From: Candidatus Sulfotelmatobacter sp.
GTDB taxonomy: Bacteria; Acidobacteriota; Terriglobia; Terriglobales; Acidobacteriaceae
NCBI GenBank assembly: GCA_036500765.1
Contig: DASYBM010000004.1
Location: forward strand, 1,984,001-2,048,000
Length of the DNA: 64,000 nucleotides
Direction: 5' to 3'
In this document: one piece after another, positions 1 to 8,349 of the stretch
Layout: the number at the start of each line of letters is the position of its first letter
Numbering within the stretch: position 1 is the first letter of the stretch
The notes under the pieces: model-generated
Database searches by the model: none
Told to the model about the DNA's origin: nothing
What the model saw: the letters and a program-made list of their open reading frames with translations, nothing else
Translations under genes and position numbers: made by a program

Positions 1-1263
1 CACGGAGAACTGTTGCACGAAATGGTAAACGTCCTGATACGAGTTATATAAGGGCACGGCAGCTACCCGGAACGTGTCGGGCTCGCGCCAGTCTCCGATG
101 ACTCCTCCGGCGGTCAATCGGTCGCACAGCTTGCGGCCGTCAGTGGGCATGCGGATGGAGAGTTGGGCACCCCTTCGCTCCTGCTCCGGCGGAGTTATGA
201 TTGAGAACTTCGGCGAAGCATGTTGGCGGAGCAAAAACTCCATATATGCCGTGAGCGAAATGCTCTTGGCGCGCAAGGCTTCCATGCCGGCCCGAGAAAA
301 AATCTCCATCGACGCACGCAGAGGAGCCAGAGCAAGAATTGGAGGGTTGCTCAACTGCCAGCCTTCCGCGCCCGGCATGGCATGAAAGTCTGGCCCCATC
401 TGGAAGCGGACCTTTTCGTCATGTCCCCACCAGCCGGCGAAGCGCGGCAGATGCTGCGCGTGGGCGTGGCGCTCATGGACAAAGCAGCCCGCCACGCATC
501 CTGGGCCGCCATTCAAATATTTGTAGCTGCACCATACCCCGAAGTCCGGACCCCAGTCGTGGAGGTGGAGCGGAATATTTCCGGAGGCATGCGCCAGGTC
601 GAATCCGACCACGCATCCCTTGCGATGCCCCGCTTTTGTAACTGCCGCCAAATCGAAGGCCTGTCCGGTCGCGTAGTTCACGCCGCCCAGCAGGATCAGT
701 GCGATCGAGTCACCCTCGCGTTCGATCAGCGCTTCGATATCTTCGTCGCGCATGCAGGATTCGCCGTCGCGCGGCGTGAGTTCCACCAGCGACGATGCCG
801 GATCAAATTTATGAAACCGAATCTGAGAAGCCACGGCGTATTGATCCGACGGAAACGCTCCGCGTTCCACCAGAATCTTATGTCTAGCGTTCGTGGGGCG
901 GTAAAACGACGCCATCATCAGGTGCAGGTTTACGGTGAGCGAATTCATGACCACGACTTCTTCCGGCTGCGCGCCGACCAGAGCCGCGGTCTGCTCGGTC
1001 AGCAGACGGTGGTAGGGCATCCAGGGATTTTTGGCGTGGAAGTGTCCCTCGACGCCGAGATGCGCCCAGTCGCGCAGTTCCTGGTCGAGATAGGCTCGCG
1101 CCGATTTTGGTTGCAGCCCGAGAGAGTGCCCGCACAGGTAGATGCAGTCTTCGCCTGTTTTCGTTTTTGGAATAAAAAAGAGTTCACGAAAATAAGCCAG
1201 GGGATCGCGCTCATCCATGGCAACGGCAAAGTCTCTTCCAATGTGAAACGGTGGAAGGGTCAC
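1..1263 (-). CDS. kynU: Kynureninase (3' end cut by window edge)
   Basis: PLP enzyme that cleaves 3-hydroxykynurenine (or kynurenine) to 3-hydroxyanthranilate (or anthranilate) plus alanine. The frame is open for 421 codons to the left edge, so only the last few residues and the stop are missing. Family signatures are visible: an N-terminal ERDPLAYFRELFFIPK block, GHSLGLQPK near residue 45, and the PLP-lysine motif WCSYKYLNGGPG with the lysine at about residue 248. I chose the GTG start because it overlaps the TGA of the upstream monooxygenase gene (GTGA, 4 bp) and keeps N-terminal residues typical of the family; an ATG at 1218 is the alternative. Last visible gene of the kynurenine operon, probably translationally coupled. 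Confidence 0.93.
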   Translation of the reverse strand, partial: MTLPPFHIGRDFAVAMDERDPLAYFRELFFIPKTKTGEDCIYLCGHSLGLQPKSARAYLDQELRDWAHLGVEGHFHAKNPWMPYHRLLTEQTAALVGAQPEEVVVMNSLTVNLHLMMASFYRPTNARHKILVERGAFPSDQYAVASQIRFHKFDPASSLVELTPRDGESCMRDEDIEALIEREGDSIALILLGGVNYATGQAFDLAAVTKAGHRKGCVVGFDLAHASGNIPLHLHDWGPDFGVWCSYKYLNGGPGCVAGCFVHERHAHAQHLPRFAGWWGHDEKVRFQMGPDFHAMPGAEGWQLSNPPILALAPLRASMEIFSRAGMEALRAKSISLTAYMEFLLRQHASPKFSIITPPEQERRGAQLSIRMPTDGRKLCDRLTAGGVIGDWREPDTFRVAAVPLYNSYQDVYHFVQQFSV

Positions 1264-2627
1264 GCGGCCAGATCCAGAGGCGTGAGTCCGCTGCGAATCA
1301 GCTGGTCAGCCCTTTCCCAATCGAGACCCTCGACCCGATCGATGGACTCGCAGAGCTCGCTGAGGATGCCATCTTGCACTTTTCCGCGCTGCAGTGCGGT
1401 CGCGTAGGGGATGCGATGAAACGTGACCATCGAATACTTGGGCACGAAAAGCCGCGGATATTTCGCTTCGAGCGCCAGCTCAACTTTCTTGCGAAAGAGA
1501 AATCGCGGGTCGGCCACGCGATCTCTCATCTCTACAAAATTTTCCACTGCCAGGTCGGCGATGGCATCGGTATTGATCTTTCGGGCCGACTCAAATTCGC
1601 GGAAGATCCGCGCCCAATCGGTTCCATGGCGATCGAGCAGTTCGAGCAGAACCGAACAATCTTCAAAGCCGCAATTGATTCCTTGCCCAAAAAAGGGAAC
1701 GATCGCATGGGCCGCATCACCGAGCAGAAGAGCGCGGCGATCAATATGCCAGGGAGAACATTTGATCGTAACCATCGCGCCAGTAGGATTGGCAAAGAAA
1801 TTTGCCGCCAGATCCGGCATAAGCGGAATCGCGTCGGGAAAGCGCGCCCGAAAGAATTCCAGCACAAGCTCAGGTGATGTCAGATGGGCAAAGCTGTCGG
1901 GACCTTCAAATGGTAGAAAAAGAATGCAGGCAAATGTGCCGTCGACATTGGGCAAGGCGATGAGCATGTAATTGCCGCGCGGCCAAATGTGAAGCGCATT
2001 CGTTTCCAATACGTGCATGCCGTCTGGCCCGGCTGGAATCGAAAGCTCCTTGTAGCCGTAATTAAGATATTGTTGCGAAAAGTTGAACCCGGTCATCTTC
2101 AACATCTCGTTGCGAATCGCCGACACCGATCCGTCACAGCCGATCACAACCTCGCGTTCGATCGTTCTGTTCTCGCCGCTGCGTTCATCTCGCAATAAAA
2201 GCTCTCCGGTCTTCAGATCGATCCCGGTACAACGTTGTTGAAAATTGATCTTCACCCCTGCCTGCTCAGCCGCACTGATCAGCGCAATATTCAATTCGGC
2301 TCGCGAAATCGAATTGATGACCTCATTGTCATTCCTGCCGTAGGCTTGAAAAGTGAGCTGCGATGTCGCCGAATGCATCATTCTTCCCCGCATCGGAACG
2401 ACGATCTTCCGCATCTCGTCCCACAATCCAGCTTCGGTGAGGGCGTGAATTCCGCGGGTCGACAGGGCGAGGTTGATCGAGCGCCCGGCGCTCATGCGGA
2501 CGCGCCGCATGTCAGACCGGCGCTCATAGATCTCAACCCGATGCCCGCGCTTGACCAGGCCCAGCGCCAGCAGCGGGCCATTCAGTCCCGCGCCAATCAG
2601 TGAAATGGGTTGGAGTGGAGAAGTCAT
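1260..2627 (-). CDS. kmo: Kynurenine 3-monooxygenase
   Basis: FAD- and NADPH-dependent hydroxylase converting L-kynurenine to 3-hydroxykynurenine. The 455-residue product has the N-terminal Rossmann motif GAGLNG (residues 12-17), the CDGSVSAIR motif (164-172) and the FAD-binding GDAAHAIVPFFGQG motif (303-316), in the order expected for class A flavoprotein monooxygenases; its length fits KMO. The context between tryptophan dioxygenase and kynureninase supports KMO over other hydroxylases. No clear Shine-Dalgarno site precedes the ATG; the 103-bp gap to the upstream gene holds a long inverted repeat. Confidence 0.94.
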   Translation of the reverse strand: MTSPLQPISLIGAGLNGPLLALGLVKRGHRVEIYERRSDMRRVRMSAGRSINLALSTRGIHALTEAGLWDEMRKIVVPMRGRMMHSATSQLTFQAYGRNDNEVINSISRAELNIALISAAEQAGVKINFQQRCTGIDLKTGELLLRDERSGENRTIEREVVIGCDGSVSAIRNEMLKMTGFNFSQQYLNYGYKELSIPAGPDGMHVLETNALHIWPRGNYMLIALPNVDGTFACILFLPFEGPDSFAHLTSPELVLEFFRARFPDAIPLMPDLAANFFANPTGAMVTIKCSPWHIDRRALLLGDAAHAIVPFFGQGINCGFEDCSVLLELLDRHGTDWARIFREFESARKINTDAIADLAVENFVEMRDRVADPRFLFRKKVELALEAKYPRLFVPKYSMVTFHRIPYATALQRGKVQDGILSELCESIDRVEGLDWERADQLIRSGLTPLDLAA

Positions 2628-2632
2628 GACAT

Positions 2633-2695
2633 AGGTTTCAAAGTTTCAGAAGTTTCAAGGTTTCAAAGACACTAAACTTTGCAACTTTGAAACCT
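2633..2695. repeat. 12-bp inverted repeat with internal TTTCAA repeats
   Basis: Perfect 12-bp arms AGGTTTCAAAGT (2633-2644) and ACTTTGAAACCT (2684-2695) enclose more copies of a GTTTCAA-like word. The element fills most of the only sizeable gap inside the operon, between the dioxygenase fusion and kmo, so in the mRNA it could form a hairpin close to the kmo start. Function is not known; it could be a dispersed genomic repeat, a processing site or a partial terminator. Confidence 0.6.
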
Positions 2696-2730
2696 GGCAA
2701 CTTAAGGCTTAGCGTAACGGCGACGCTTCG

Positions 2731-4590
2731 CTACTGCGTCAGGAGCGTTCGCGCCTCCCACAATTCGGGAAAGAATTTCTTGTCCAGGGTAAGTTTCAAA
2801 TACGACGACCCGGCGCTGCCGCCCGTGCCCATGCGGACGCCAATCACGCGCTCGACCAGTTGTATATGTCGCAGCCGCCAGCTCACCACCAGTTCGTCGA
2901 ACTCGGTGAGCCGTTCGCAGACATCGATCCAATCGCGATGGCTTCGTTCGTCCTGATAGAGCGAGAGCACGGCGCGGGCGCGCGCCTCGAAACGTTCGCG
3001 CTCGGTCGCTGTGTCGTCGAATCGCAATTTGCCCATGGTCCGCAGCGCGTCAAAGAAAACATCGTGCAGCGAAGGCTCACGCAGCCGGCGCTCCAACTGC
3101 GCATGCGCCTCGGGCGTCGGGCGATGGTAGCGCAACATTTTCTCGTCCTTCAGGCCGCATAAGAATTCCAACTCGCGAAATTGTTCCGATTGAAAACCGC
3201 TGGCGGGCTCGAGCTTTCCGCGGAAGGCCAGAAAGTGCGTCGGAAGCATGGTTTCGAGGATCGTGAACTGCTCCACCAATACGCGAGTAATTTCCGTGCA
3301 GCGCCGCAGCAAACGCGCTGCTTCATACACCTCATCGCGCGATTCAGGGTTCGCGCCGGCGCCGCGCAGGTTGGCGACCACCGCGTCCAGATCGTGCAGC
3401 AACTCCCGGAACCACAACTCGTAAGTCTGGTGCACGATGATGAACAAGAGTTCATCGTGGTGTTGCGGGTTCGATTGCGGGCGCTGCAACTTCAGAAGTT
3501 CCGGAACTTTGAGGTAGGAACTGTACGTGAGTTGCTCGGCGTGGGGAACGATCGGGGCGGCCGAGGTTGAAACCTCAGGGGTCGCTTGAGGCTGCGGGCG
3601 ATTAAGCGCTAGAAATTCCACGGCATTCGCGCCCAGCAGCAGGTCTTTTTCGAGCGAGGACAATTCACTCGATCGAATCAGCGACCCGACGCGATGCTCG
3701 CCCAGCGGGAACGGATAGTCCGATCCGAGCATGACACGCTCCGCGCCCAGGGTTCCCACCAAAAACTGAAGAGCCCGCGCGTCGAACACTGCGGAATCTG
3801 TATAGAAGCGATTCAGATAATGCCTTGGAGGCAACTCGCAAACGCCGCGTGCCACGGGATGATGCTGCCAGGCGTTCTCGAGCCGTCCAAGCAAGAAGGC
3901 AAAACTTCCACCGCCATGAGCGAAGCAGATGCGTAGTTTCGTTGGCAGTTTGTCGAAGGCACCGCTTAAAATCATCGCGACGATGCCGAGTTGCGTCTCG
4001 GCCGGCATCGCGACGGTCCACGGCATCATGTACTTCGGCATGCGCTCGGGGGCGAGCATGTCCCAGGGGTGCACCAGTACAGCGGCGCCCTCATCCGAGC
4101 AATGATGCAGGAAGGTCACCATGCCGGGATCGTCGAGATTTTTCTCTCCGACGTGATTGCCGATCTGCACTCCCAGGTGCCCCGCGCGCATACACCGGCT
4201 CAGTTCTTGGCATGCGGAATCGATATCCTGTAGCGGAACCTGGCACAAGGACTTCAGCCGGCCCTGACCCTGGGCGCAGAGTCCGAGCGCCGCATCGTTG
4301 AACAGTTGCGCACAATCCAGCGCATGCTGAATGGGACGATCATAGGCGAACAGCACCGGCGTGGCCGAGAGAATTTGCATGTCCACTCCGTCGCGGTCCA
4401 TCTCACTCAGCCGCACTTCGGGGTCCCAGCAAGCGGAATAGATCTGGCGGAAGAACCGATCCCCCACCATGATTTCCGCTTTGCCCGTCTCTGTATGCTT
4501 GATCCAGGGCCAGTTGGGAGTGCCGTAACGCGCCGCAAGATCGGGCCAATTGCGTGGAAAAAAGTGATTATGAATGTCGATGATTCGCAT
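2731..4590 (-). CDS. kynA: Fusion protein: aminocarboxymuconate-semialdehyde decarboxylase (ACMSD) + tryptophan 2,3-dioxygenase
   Basis: A single 619-residue frame joins two kynurenine-pathway enzymes. Residues 1-330 are an ACMSD-type amidohydrolase: HxH metal ligands H7/H9 in DIHNHFFP, H174 in VLVHPWD, H225 in FAHGGGSF and D291 in GSDYPFPLGE. After a linker (about 331-355, rich in Pro, Ala and Thr), residues 356-619 are a full tryptophan 2,3-dioxygenase: HDELLFIIVHQTYELWF (378-394, with the conserved His387), the proximal heme-ligand candidate H575 in WRLRHIQLVERVIG, and GTGGSAGSSYL (588-598). The first domain decarboxylates 2-amino-3-carboxymuconate semialdehyde; the second opens the tryptophan indole ring. 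No stop or frame change lies between them. Both halves keep their key residues and are near full length, so both should be active. Confidence 0.93.
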   Translation of the reverse strand: MRIIDIHNHFFPRNWPDLAARYGTPNWPWIKHTETGKAEIMVGDRFFRQIYSACWDPEVRLSEMDRDGVDMQILSATPVLFAYDRPIQHALDCAQLFNDAALGLCAQGQGRLKSLCQVPLQDIDSACQELSRCMRAGHLGVQIGNHVGEKNLDDPGMVTFLHHCSDEGAAVLVHPWDMLAPERMPKYMMPWTVAMPAETQLGIVAMILSGAFDKLPTKLRICFAHGGGSFAFLLGRLENAWQHHPVARGVCELPPRHYLNRFYTDSAVFDARALQFLVGTLGAERVMLGSDYPFPLGEHRVGSLIRSSELSSLEKDLLLGANAVEFLALNRPQPQATPEVSTSAAPIVPHAEQLTYSSYLKVPELLKLQRPQSNPQHHDELLFIIVHQTYELWFRELLHDLDAVVANLRGAGANPESRDEVYEAARLLRRCTEITRVLVEQFTILETMLPTHFLAFRGKLEPASGFQSEQFRELEFLCGLKDEKMLRYHRPTPEAHAQLERRLREPSLHDVFFDALRTMGKLRFDDTATERERFEARARAVLSLYQDERSHRDWIDVCERLTEFDELVVSWRLRHIQLVERVIGVRMGTGGSAGSSYLKLTLDKKFFPELWEARTLLTQ

Positions 4591-4608
4591 GATGGATGAC
4601 TGACATGG

Positions 4609-5151
<543 letters not shown>

Positions 5152-5580
5152 TTAATTCTTTTTCTCCGGCTGGTATGCCATCGCTCGAATTTCGATCAGC
5201 AAGTGTGGATGCGGCAACTGGTGGACGGCCACGGTCGTCCGAGTCGGCCCATCGTAGCCGAAGAATTCACCATACACGTCGTTGTATCCCGCGAAATCGT
5301 TCATGTTCACCAGGTAGGTCGTCACCTCGACAACATCTTCCAGTTGCGCGCCCGCGCTTTTCAGGATGTCACGCACGTTCTCAATCACGGCCCTGGTCTG
5401 CAAGCGAATATCGAGATGCGTGGCGCCGAGTTCATCGGCCTCCGCGCCGGCAATGGAATTGTCGGGGCGGCGCGCGCTGGTACCGGAAACAAACAGGAAG
5501 TCGCCCGCGCGCTTGACGTGAGGAAATTTTCCCCGCGGCTTTGCCTTTCCCGCCACCACCGTGCTTTCGACTTTCCCCAT
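5152..5580 (-). CDS. 2-aminomuconate deaminase, RidA/YjgF family
   Basis: RidA-fold protein of 142 residues from the ATG used here. Within the operon its expected role is hydrolytic deamination of 2-aminomuconate to 4-oxalocrotonate (2-oxo-hex-3-enedioate). The sequence shows the RidA pattern: [31 protein letters not shown], and the C-terminal [14 protein letters not shown] with the Arg typical of the active site. It resembles the longer aminomuconate deaminase subgroup rather than housekeeping RidA. A TTG at 5598 could add six residues; neither start has a convincing Shine-Dalgarno site. The assignment rests partly on its position between the dehydrogenase and 3-hydroxyanthranilate dioxygenase. 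Confidence 0.85.
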   Translation of the reverse strand: MGKVESTVVAGKAKPRGKFPHVKRAGDFLFVSGTSARRPDNSIAGAEADELGATHLDIRLQTRAVIENVRDILKSAGAQLEDVVEVTTYLVNMNDFAGYNDVYGEFFGYDGPTRTTVAVHQLPHPHLLIEIRAMAYQPEKKN

Positions 5581-5601
5581 TTTTGCGCTTTGCTGCAAGC
5601 C

Positions 5602-7077
5602 TTACAAGCCAATGCAGATATTGTTCAGTTCGGAATAAAAATTCAGCGAATGCATTCCGCCTTCACGCCCGATGCCGGAAAGTCCGGCGCCGCCGAAGGG
5701 CGTTCGCAGGTCGCGAAGGAACCAGCAATTCACCCACGTAATACCGACATTCATCGCCTGCGCTACGCGGTGACCTCGTTTCAAATTCGTCGTCCAGATC
5801 GACGCGGCCAAGCCGTATTTCGTATCGTTCGCCATCCGGATCGCTTCTTCTTCGTCATCAAAAGCAGCGATGTGACACACAGGGCCAAATATTTCTTCCT
5901 TCACGCAGCGCGCCGATTCCGACAATCCAGTATAGATCGTCGGCTGCACGTAGAAGCCCTGATCGAGCGCGTTGCCGAACTGCGGAATGCCGCCGCCCGT
6001 CAGTACCGTTGCGCCCTCTTCGCGCGCCAATCGGTAATAGGAGAGCACTTTGTCGCGATGCGTTGCCGAAATGAGCGGGCCAAGATTGGTATTGTTCTCC
6101 AGCGGAGACCCGACTTGCAGGGTTTCGGCTTTACCTTTCAGCGCCTCGACGAAACGCGGGAAGATGGCGCGCTCCACATAAACTCTCTCCGCGCAAAGAC
6201 AGACCTGCCCGGTGTTGAGGAACACCGCGTCGCGGATGCCGTTGACCGCTTCGTCAAAATTGCAATCGGCGAATACGATTGCGGCATTCTTGCCGCCGAG
6301 TTCGAAGGAGACCGGTTTCACCGAGGCCGCGACCGTCTTCATGATCGCGGCCCCAGTCTGCGACTCACCGGTGAAGGTCACGGCATTTACGTTGGGATGC
6401 TGCGTAAGAAATTCACCCGCCGAATTCGGACCGAAGCCGTGGACGACGTTGTAGACCCCGGCAGGAATTCCCGCCGCCGCTATCGCTTCGGCGAGAAGCG
6501 TGGCGGTCGCCGGAGTTTCCTCGGAGGGCTTGACCACGACCGTGTTGCCGCAGGCCAGGGCCGGCGCGACTTTCCAGGTGAGGAGCAACAGCGGCAGGTT
6601 CCATGGAGTGACGATGCCCACCACGCCGAGCGGCTTGCGCACCGCATAATTCAGCGCGCTCTTGCCATCGGGCGTTTCGGTTTGAAAAGATTCCAGAGGC
6701 GCGGTTTTGATCAGATCGGCAAATACGCGGAAGTTCGCGGCCGCGCGCGGAACGTCGAGCTTAGAAGCAAGGGCGACTGGCTTGCCCGTGTCCGCCACTT
6801 CGGCGGCGACAAAATCAGTGAAGCGCGCCTCGATCGCGTCCGCCACCTTGTGCAGCCGAGCGGCGCGCTCGCGGACGCCCAACCGGCCCCACTCCCCGCC
6901 CAACGCTCTACGGGCGGCCGCCACCGCATCGTCGACCAAGCCAGCGTCGGCTTCTGCCACTTGCGCAATCAAGCTGCCGTCGGCAGGATTCACATCGGCG
7001 AACTCACGCTTGCCGCGTACGAACTCGCCCCCGATGTAATTCAGAATGGACTTCAATTGGCGACAACCCCGCCGCAT
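5602..7077 (-). CDS. 2-aminomuconate-6-semialdehyde dehydrogenase
   Basis: NAD-dependent aldehyde dehydrogenase (491 aa) of the hydroxymuconic/aminomuconic semialdehyde dehydrogenase group. It has the catalytic Asn160 in TPWNLPLL, the general base Glu259 in SFELGGKN, and the nucleophile Cys293 in NTGQVCLCAERVYV. The C-terminal SGIGREGGMHSLNFYSE is typical of the DmpC/NbaE-type branch. In this operon it should oxidise 2-aminomuconate semialdehyde, the ACMSD product, to 2-aminomuconate. It is the first gene of the operon as seen here, so the promoter should lie in 7078-7300, where I see no convincing -35/-10 pair. A TTG at codon 8 is a possible alternative start. Confidence 0.9.
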   Translation of the reverse strand: MRRGCRQLKSILNYIGGEFVRGKREFADVNPADGSLIAQVAEADAGLVDDAVAAARRALGGEWGRLGVRERAARLHKVADAIEARFTDFVAAEVADTGKPVALASKLDVPRAAANFRVFADLIKTAPLESFQTETPDGKSALNYAVRKPLGVVGIVTPWNLPLLLLTWKVAPALACGNTVVVKPSEETPATATLLAEAIAAAGIPAGVYNVVHGFGPNSAGEFLTQHPNVNAVTFTGESQTGAAIMKTVAASVKPVSFELGGKNAAIVFADCNFDEAVNGIRDAVFLNTGQVCLCAERVYVERAIFPRFVEALKGKAETLQVGSPLENNTNLGPLISATHRDKVLSYYRLAREEGATVLTGGGIPQFGNALDQGFYVQPTIYTGLSESARCVKEEIFGPVCHIAAFDDEEEAIRMANDTKYGLAASIWTTNLKRGHRVAQAMNVGITWVNCWFLRDLRTPFGGAGLSGIGREGGMHSLNFYSELNNICIGL

Positions 7078-7302
7078 CGTAACAGTCTGGCGTCGGGCGA
7101 AGCAACGTCTGGGCGAAGTGCGGACAATCCTGCGCCCTTTGCCGTTTCCCTCTTAATTTTTCGCGGCGCGTTGGTGTCACGTCGAGCCGCAACGAGACCC
7201 AAAGGATCTGGTGCACTGAACCTTCGTCTCTGGCGGCTGCGCGCGCAATTGCGGGTGCAGGATGCGATTACGCAGGGTGGCTTAACTTGACTGCACGCCT
7301 TA

Positions 7303-7328
7303 AACGTGATACACGTATTTTACGTGTA
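7303..7328 (+). promoter_or_regulatory. Operator of alternating ACGTG/CACGT half-sites before a toxin-antitoxin operon
   Basis: Three half-sites alternate in orientation: ACGTG (7304-7308), CACGT (7312-7316) and ACGTG (7322-7326). The second and third lie in a perfect 8-bp inverted repeat, TACACGTA-TTT-TACGTGTA (7310-7328... arms 7310-7317 and 7321-7328). The block ends 9 bp before the antitoxin ATG, where a ribbon-helix-helix antitoxin would autorepress. The binding role is inferred from position and symmetry. Confidence 0.65.
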
Positions 7329-7337
7329 GAAGACTTT

Positions 7338-7574
7338 ATGCCCAAGCAAAATCTTACGGTTAGCCTCCCCCAGCAGACAATACGCAAAGCCAAAATCCTG
7401 GCTGCGAGGCGGGGTTCCTCTATCAGCGGACTTTTGGCCGAGCAGATTGAGATTCTGGTGGGAGAAGACGAGGCGTATGAGCGCGCCCAGCGTCAAGCCA
7501 CGGCTTTCCTGGAGCAGGGGTTTCATCTGGGCGGTGTGATTCGTGGCACCCGCGAGGAGCGGCATGAACGCTGA
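7338..7574 (+). CDS. Antitoxin, ribbon-helix-helix type (DUF6364-like)
   Basis: Small 78-residue protein starting MPKQNLTVSLPQQTIRKAKI. The N-terminal strand-helix-helix pattern (NLTVSLPQQTIRKAKILAARR, then SSISGLLAEQIE) is typical of ribbon-helix-helix DNA-binding antitoxins paired with PIN toxins. The C-terminal half would bind the toxin. The ATG is preceded by an AGAAGA-like site and by the ACGTG-repeat operator; upstream in-frame codons are rejected because they would run through that operator. A PIN-domain gene follows 23 bp downstream. Confidence 0.85.
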   Translation: MPKQNLTVSLPQQTIRKAKILAARRGSSISGLLAEQIEILVGEDEAYERAQRQATAFLEQGFHLGGVIRGTREERHER

Positions 7575-7597
7575 GCGGGGTGATCGACGGCGGAACG

Positions 7598-8023
7598 ATG
7601 ATCGATAAGACCTTCGTCGATACAAATATCCTGATTTACGCGCACGACGTTGATGCGAAAACCAAGCACGACATCGCCAGGAATGTTTTGCGAGAACTTT
7701 GGAGCGGGCGCAGCGGTGTTCTCAGCATGCAAGTGCTAAAGGAATTTTATGTGAACGTAACCCGCAAGATCGCTTCCCCGCTGCCGAGAAGCGAAGCGCG
7801 GCTGGTGGTGAACAGCTATTCGATCTGGTGCGTGGAAACAACGCCGACCGAAATTGCAGCCGCGTTCCGAATCGAGGACGAATCCCGCATCGGTTTCTGG
7901 GACGCACTCATTGTCGCTTCCGCAGCGAAAGCTGGAACGACGCGAATCCTGTCGGAGGACTTGGATGCCCAGCAGCAGATTGCGGGCATTCGCATAGAAA
8001 ATCCGTTCGCTCATCTGCGGTGA
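7598..8023 (+). CDS. PIN-domain ribonuclease toxin (VapC-like)
   Basis: PIN-domain protein of 141 residues, the likely toxin partner of the preceding antitoxin. It has the opening acidic motif FVDTNILIYAHD (Asp8), a central EFYVNVTRK segment, and the C-terminal IGFWDALIVASAAKAG with a further conserved Asp, followed by ILSEDLD. VapC-type toxins use these acids to hold metal and cleave RNA, often tRNA; the target here cannot be read. The ATG has a GGCGGA site upstream; a GTG at 7580 is an alternative start. The acidic motifs are intact, so the toxin should be functional. Confidence 0.88.
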   Translation: MIDKTFVDTNILIYAHDVDAKTKHDIARNVLRELWSGRSGVLSMQVLKEFYVNVTRKIASPLPRSEARLVVNSYSIWCVETTPTEIAAAFRIEDESRIGFWDALIVASAAKAGTTRILSEDLDAQQQIAGIRIENPFAHLR

Positions 8024-8349
8024 ATTGCGGAGGTTCGGCGCCCGAAGCGCGGATGTACCCATGAACCCGTGGTAACCTCGCCCTGGGTTACCTCCGGCAT
8101 TTCCGCCCGGTTCCTAAAATCTTCTAATACGCATATTTTTCAAGCGCTTGCCTCGATTACTCCGATGGTTCTACTCCCTTCGGAGAGATTGCCGGGTGCA
8201 TTCCTTCTGCCTATACTGGTCCTACTCTGGTTGAAGGATTCTCCGTGAGGTTCCGGGTGGTGGGTGGGGAGGGCAAGGCCTGTCTAGCGCGAGTCTTAGC
8301 TAGCGCCAGTCTCCCGACGAGAGTTTGGTGAAAGGGACAACGCCCGGAT
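8024..8349. other. Intergenic region, no gene
   Basis: 326 bp between the PIN toxin and the lytic transglycosylase gene. A 7-bp inverted repeat GGTAACC/GGTTACC (8071-8092) with an 8-base loop may be a weak terminator, though no T-run follows. A perfect palindrome CAAGCGCTTG lies at 8141-8150. The G-rich stretch 8240-8340 before the transglycosylase start could be a structured leader, but I could not match it to a known riboswitch class. Confidence 0.4.

Noticed and set aside
220-1407. 395-codon plus-strand frame near the left edge
   Set aside because: Antisense to kynureninase and kmo, which have full family motifs.
5203-7290. 695-codon plus-strand open frame opposite the kynurenine operon
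   Set aside because: It lies antisense to three well-supported enzymes and shows no family motif; long antisense frames are common in GC-rich DNA.
8180-8349. Possible riboswitch (c-di-AMP or c-di-GMP type) before the lytic transglycosylase
   Set aside because: Such leaders often precede wall hydrolases, but the conserved core bases of the classes I know were not found.
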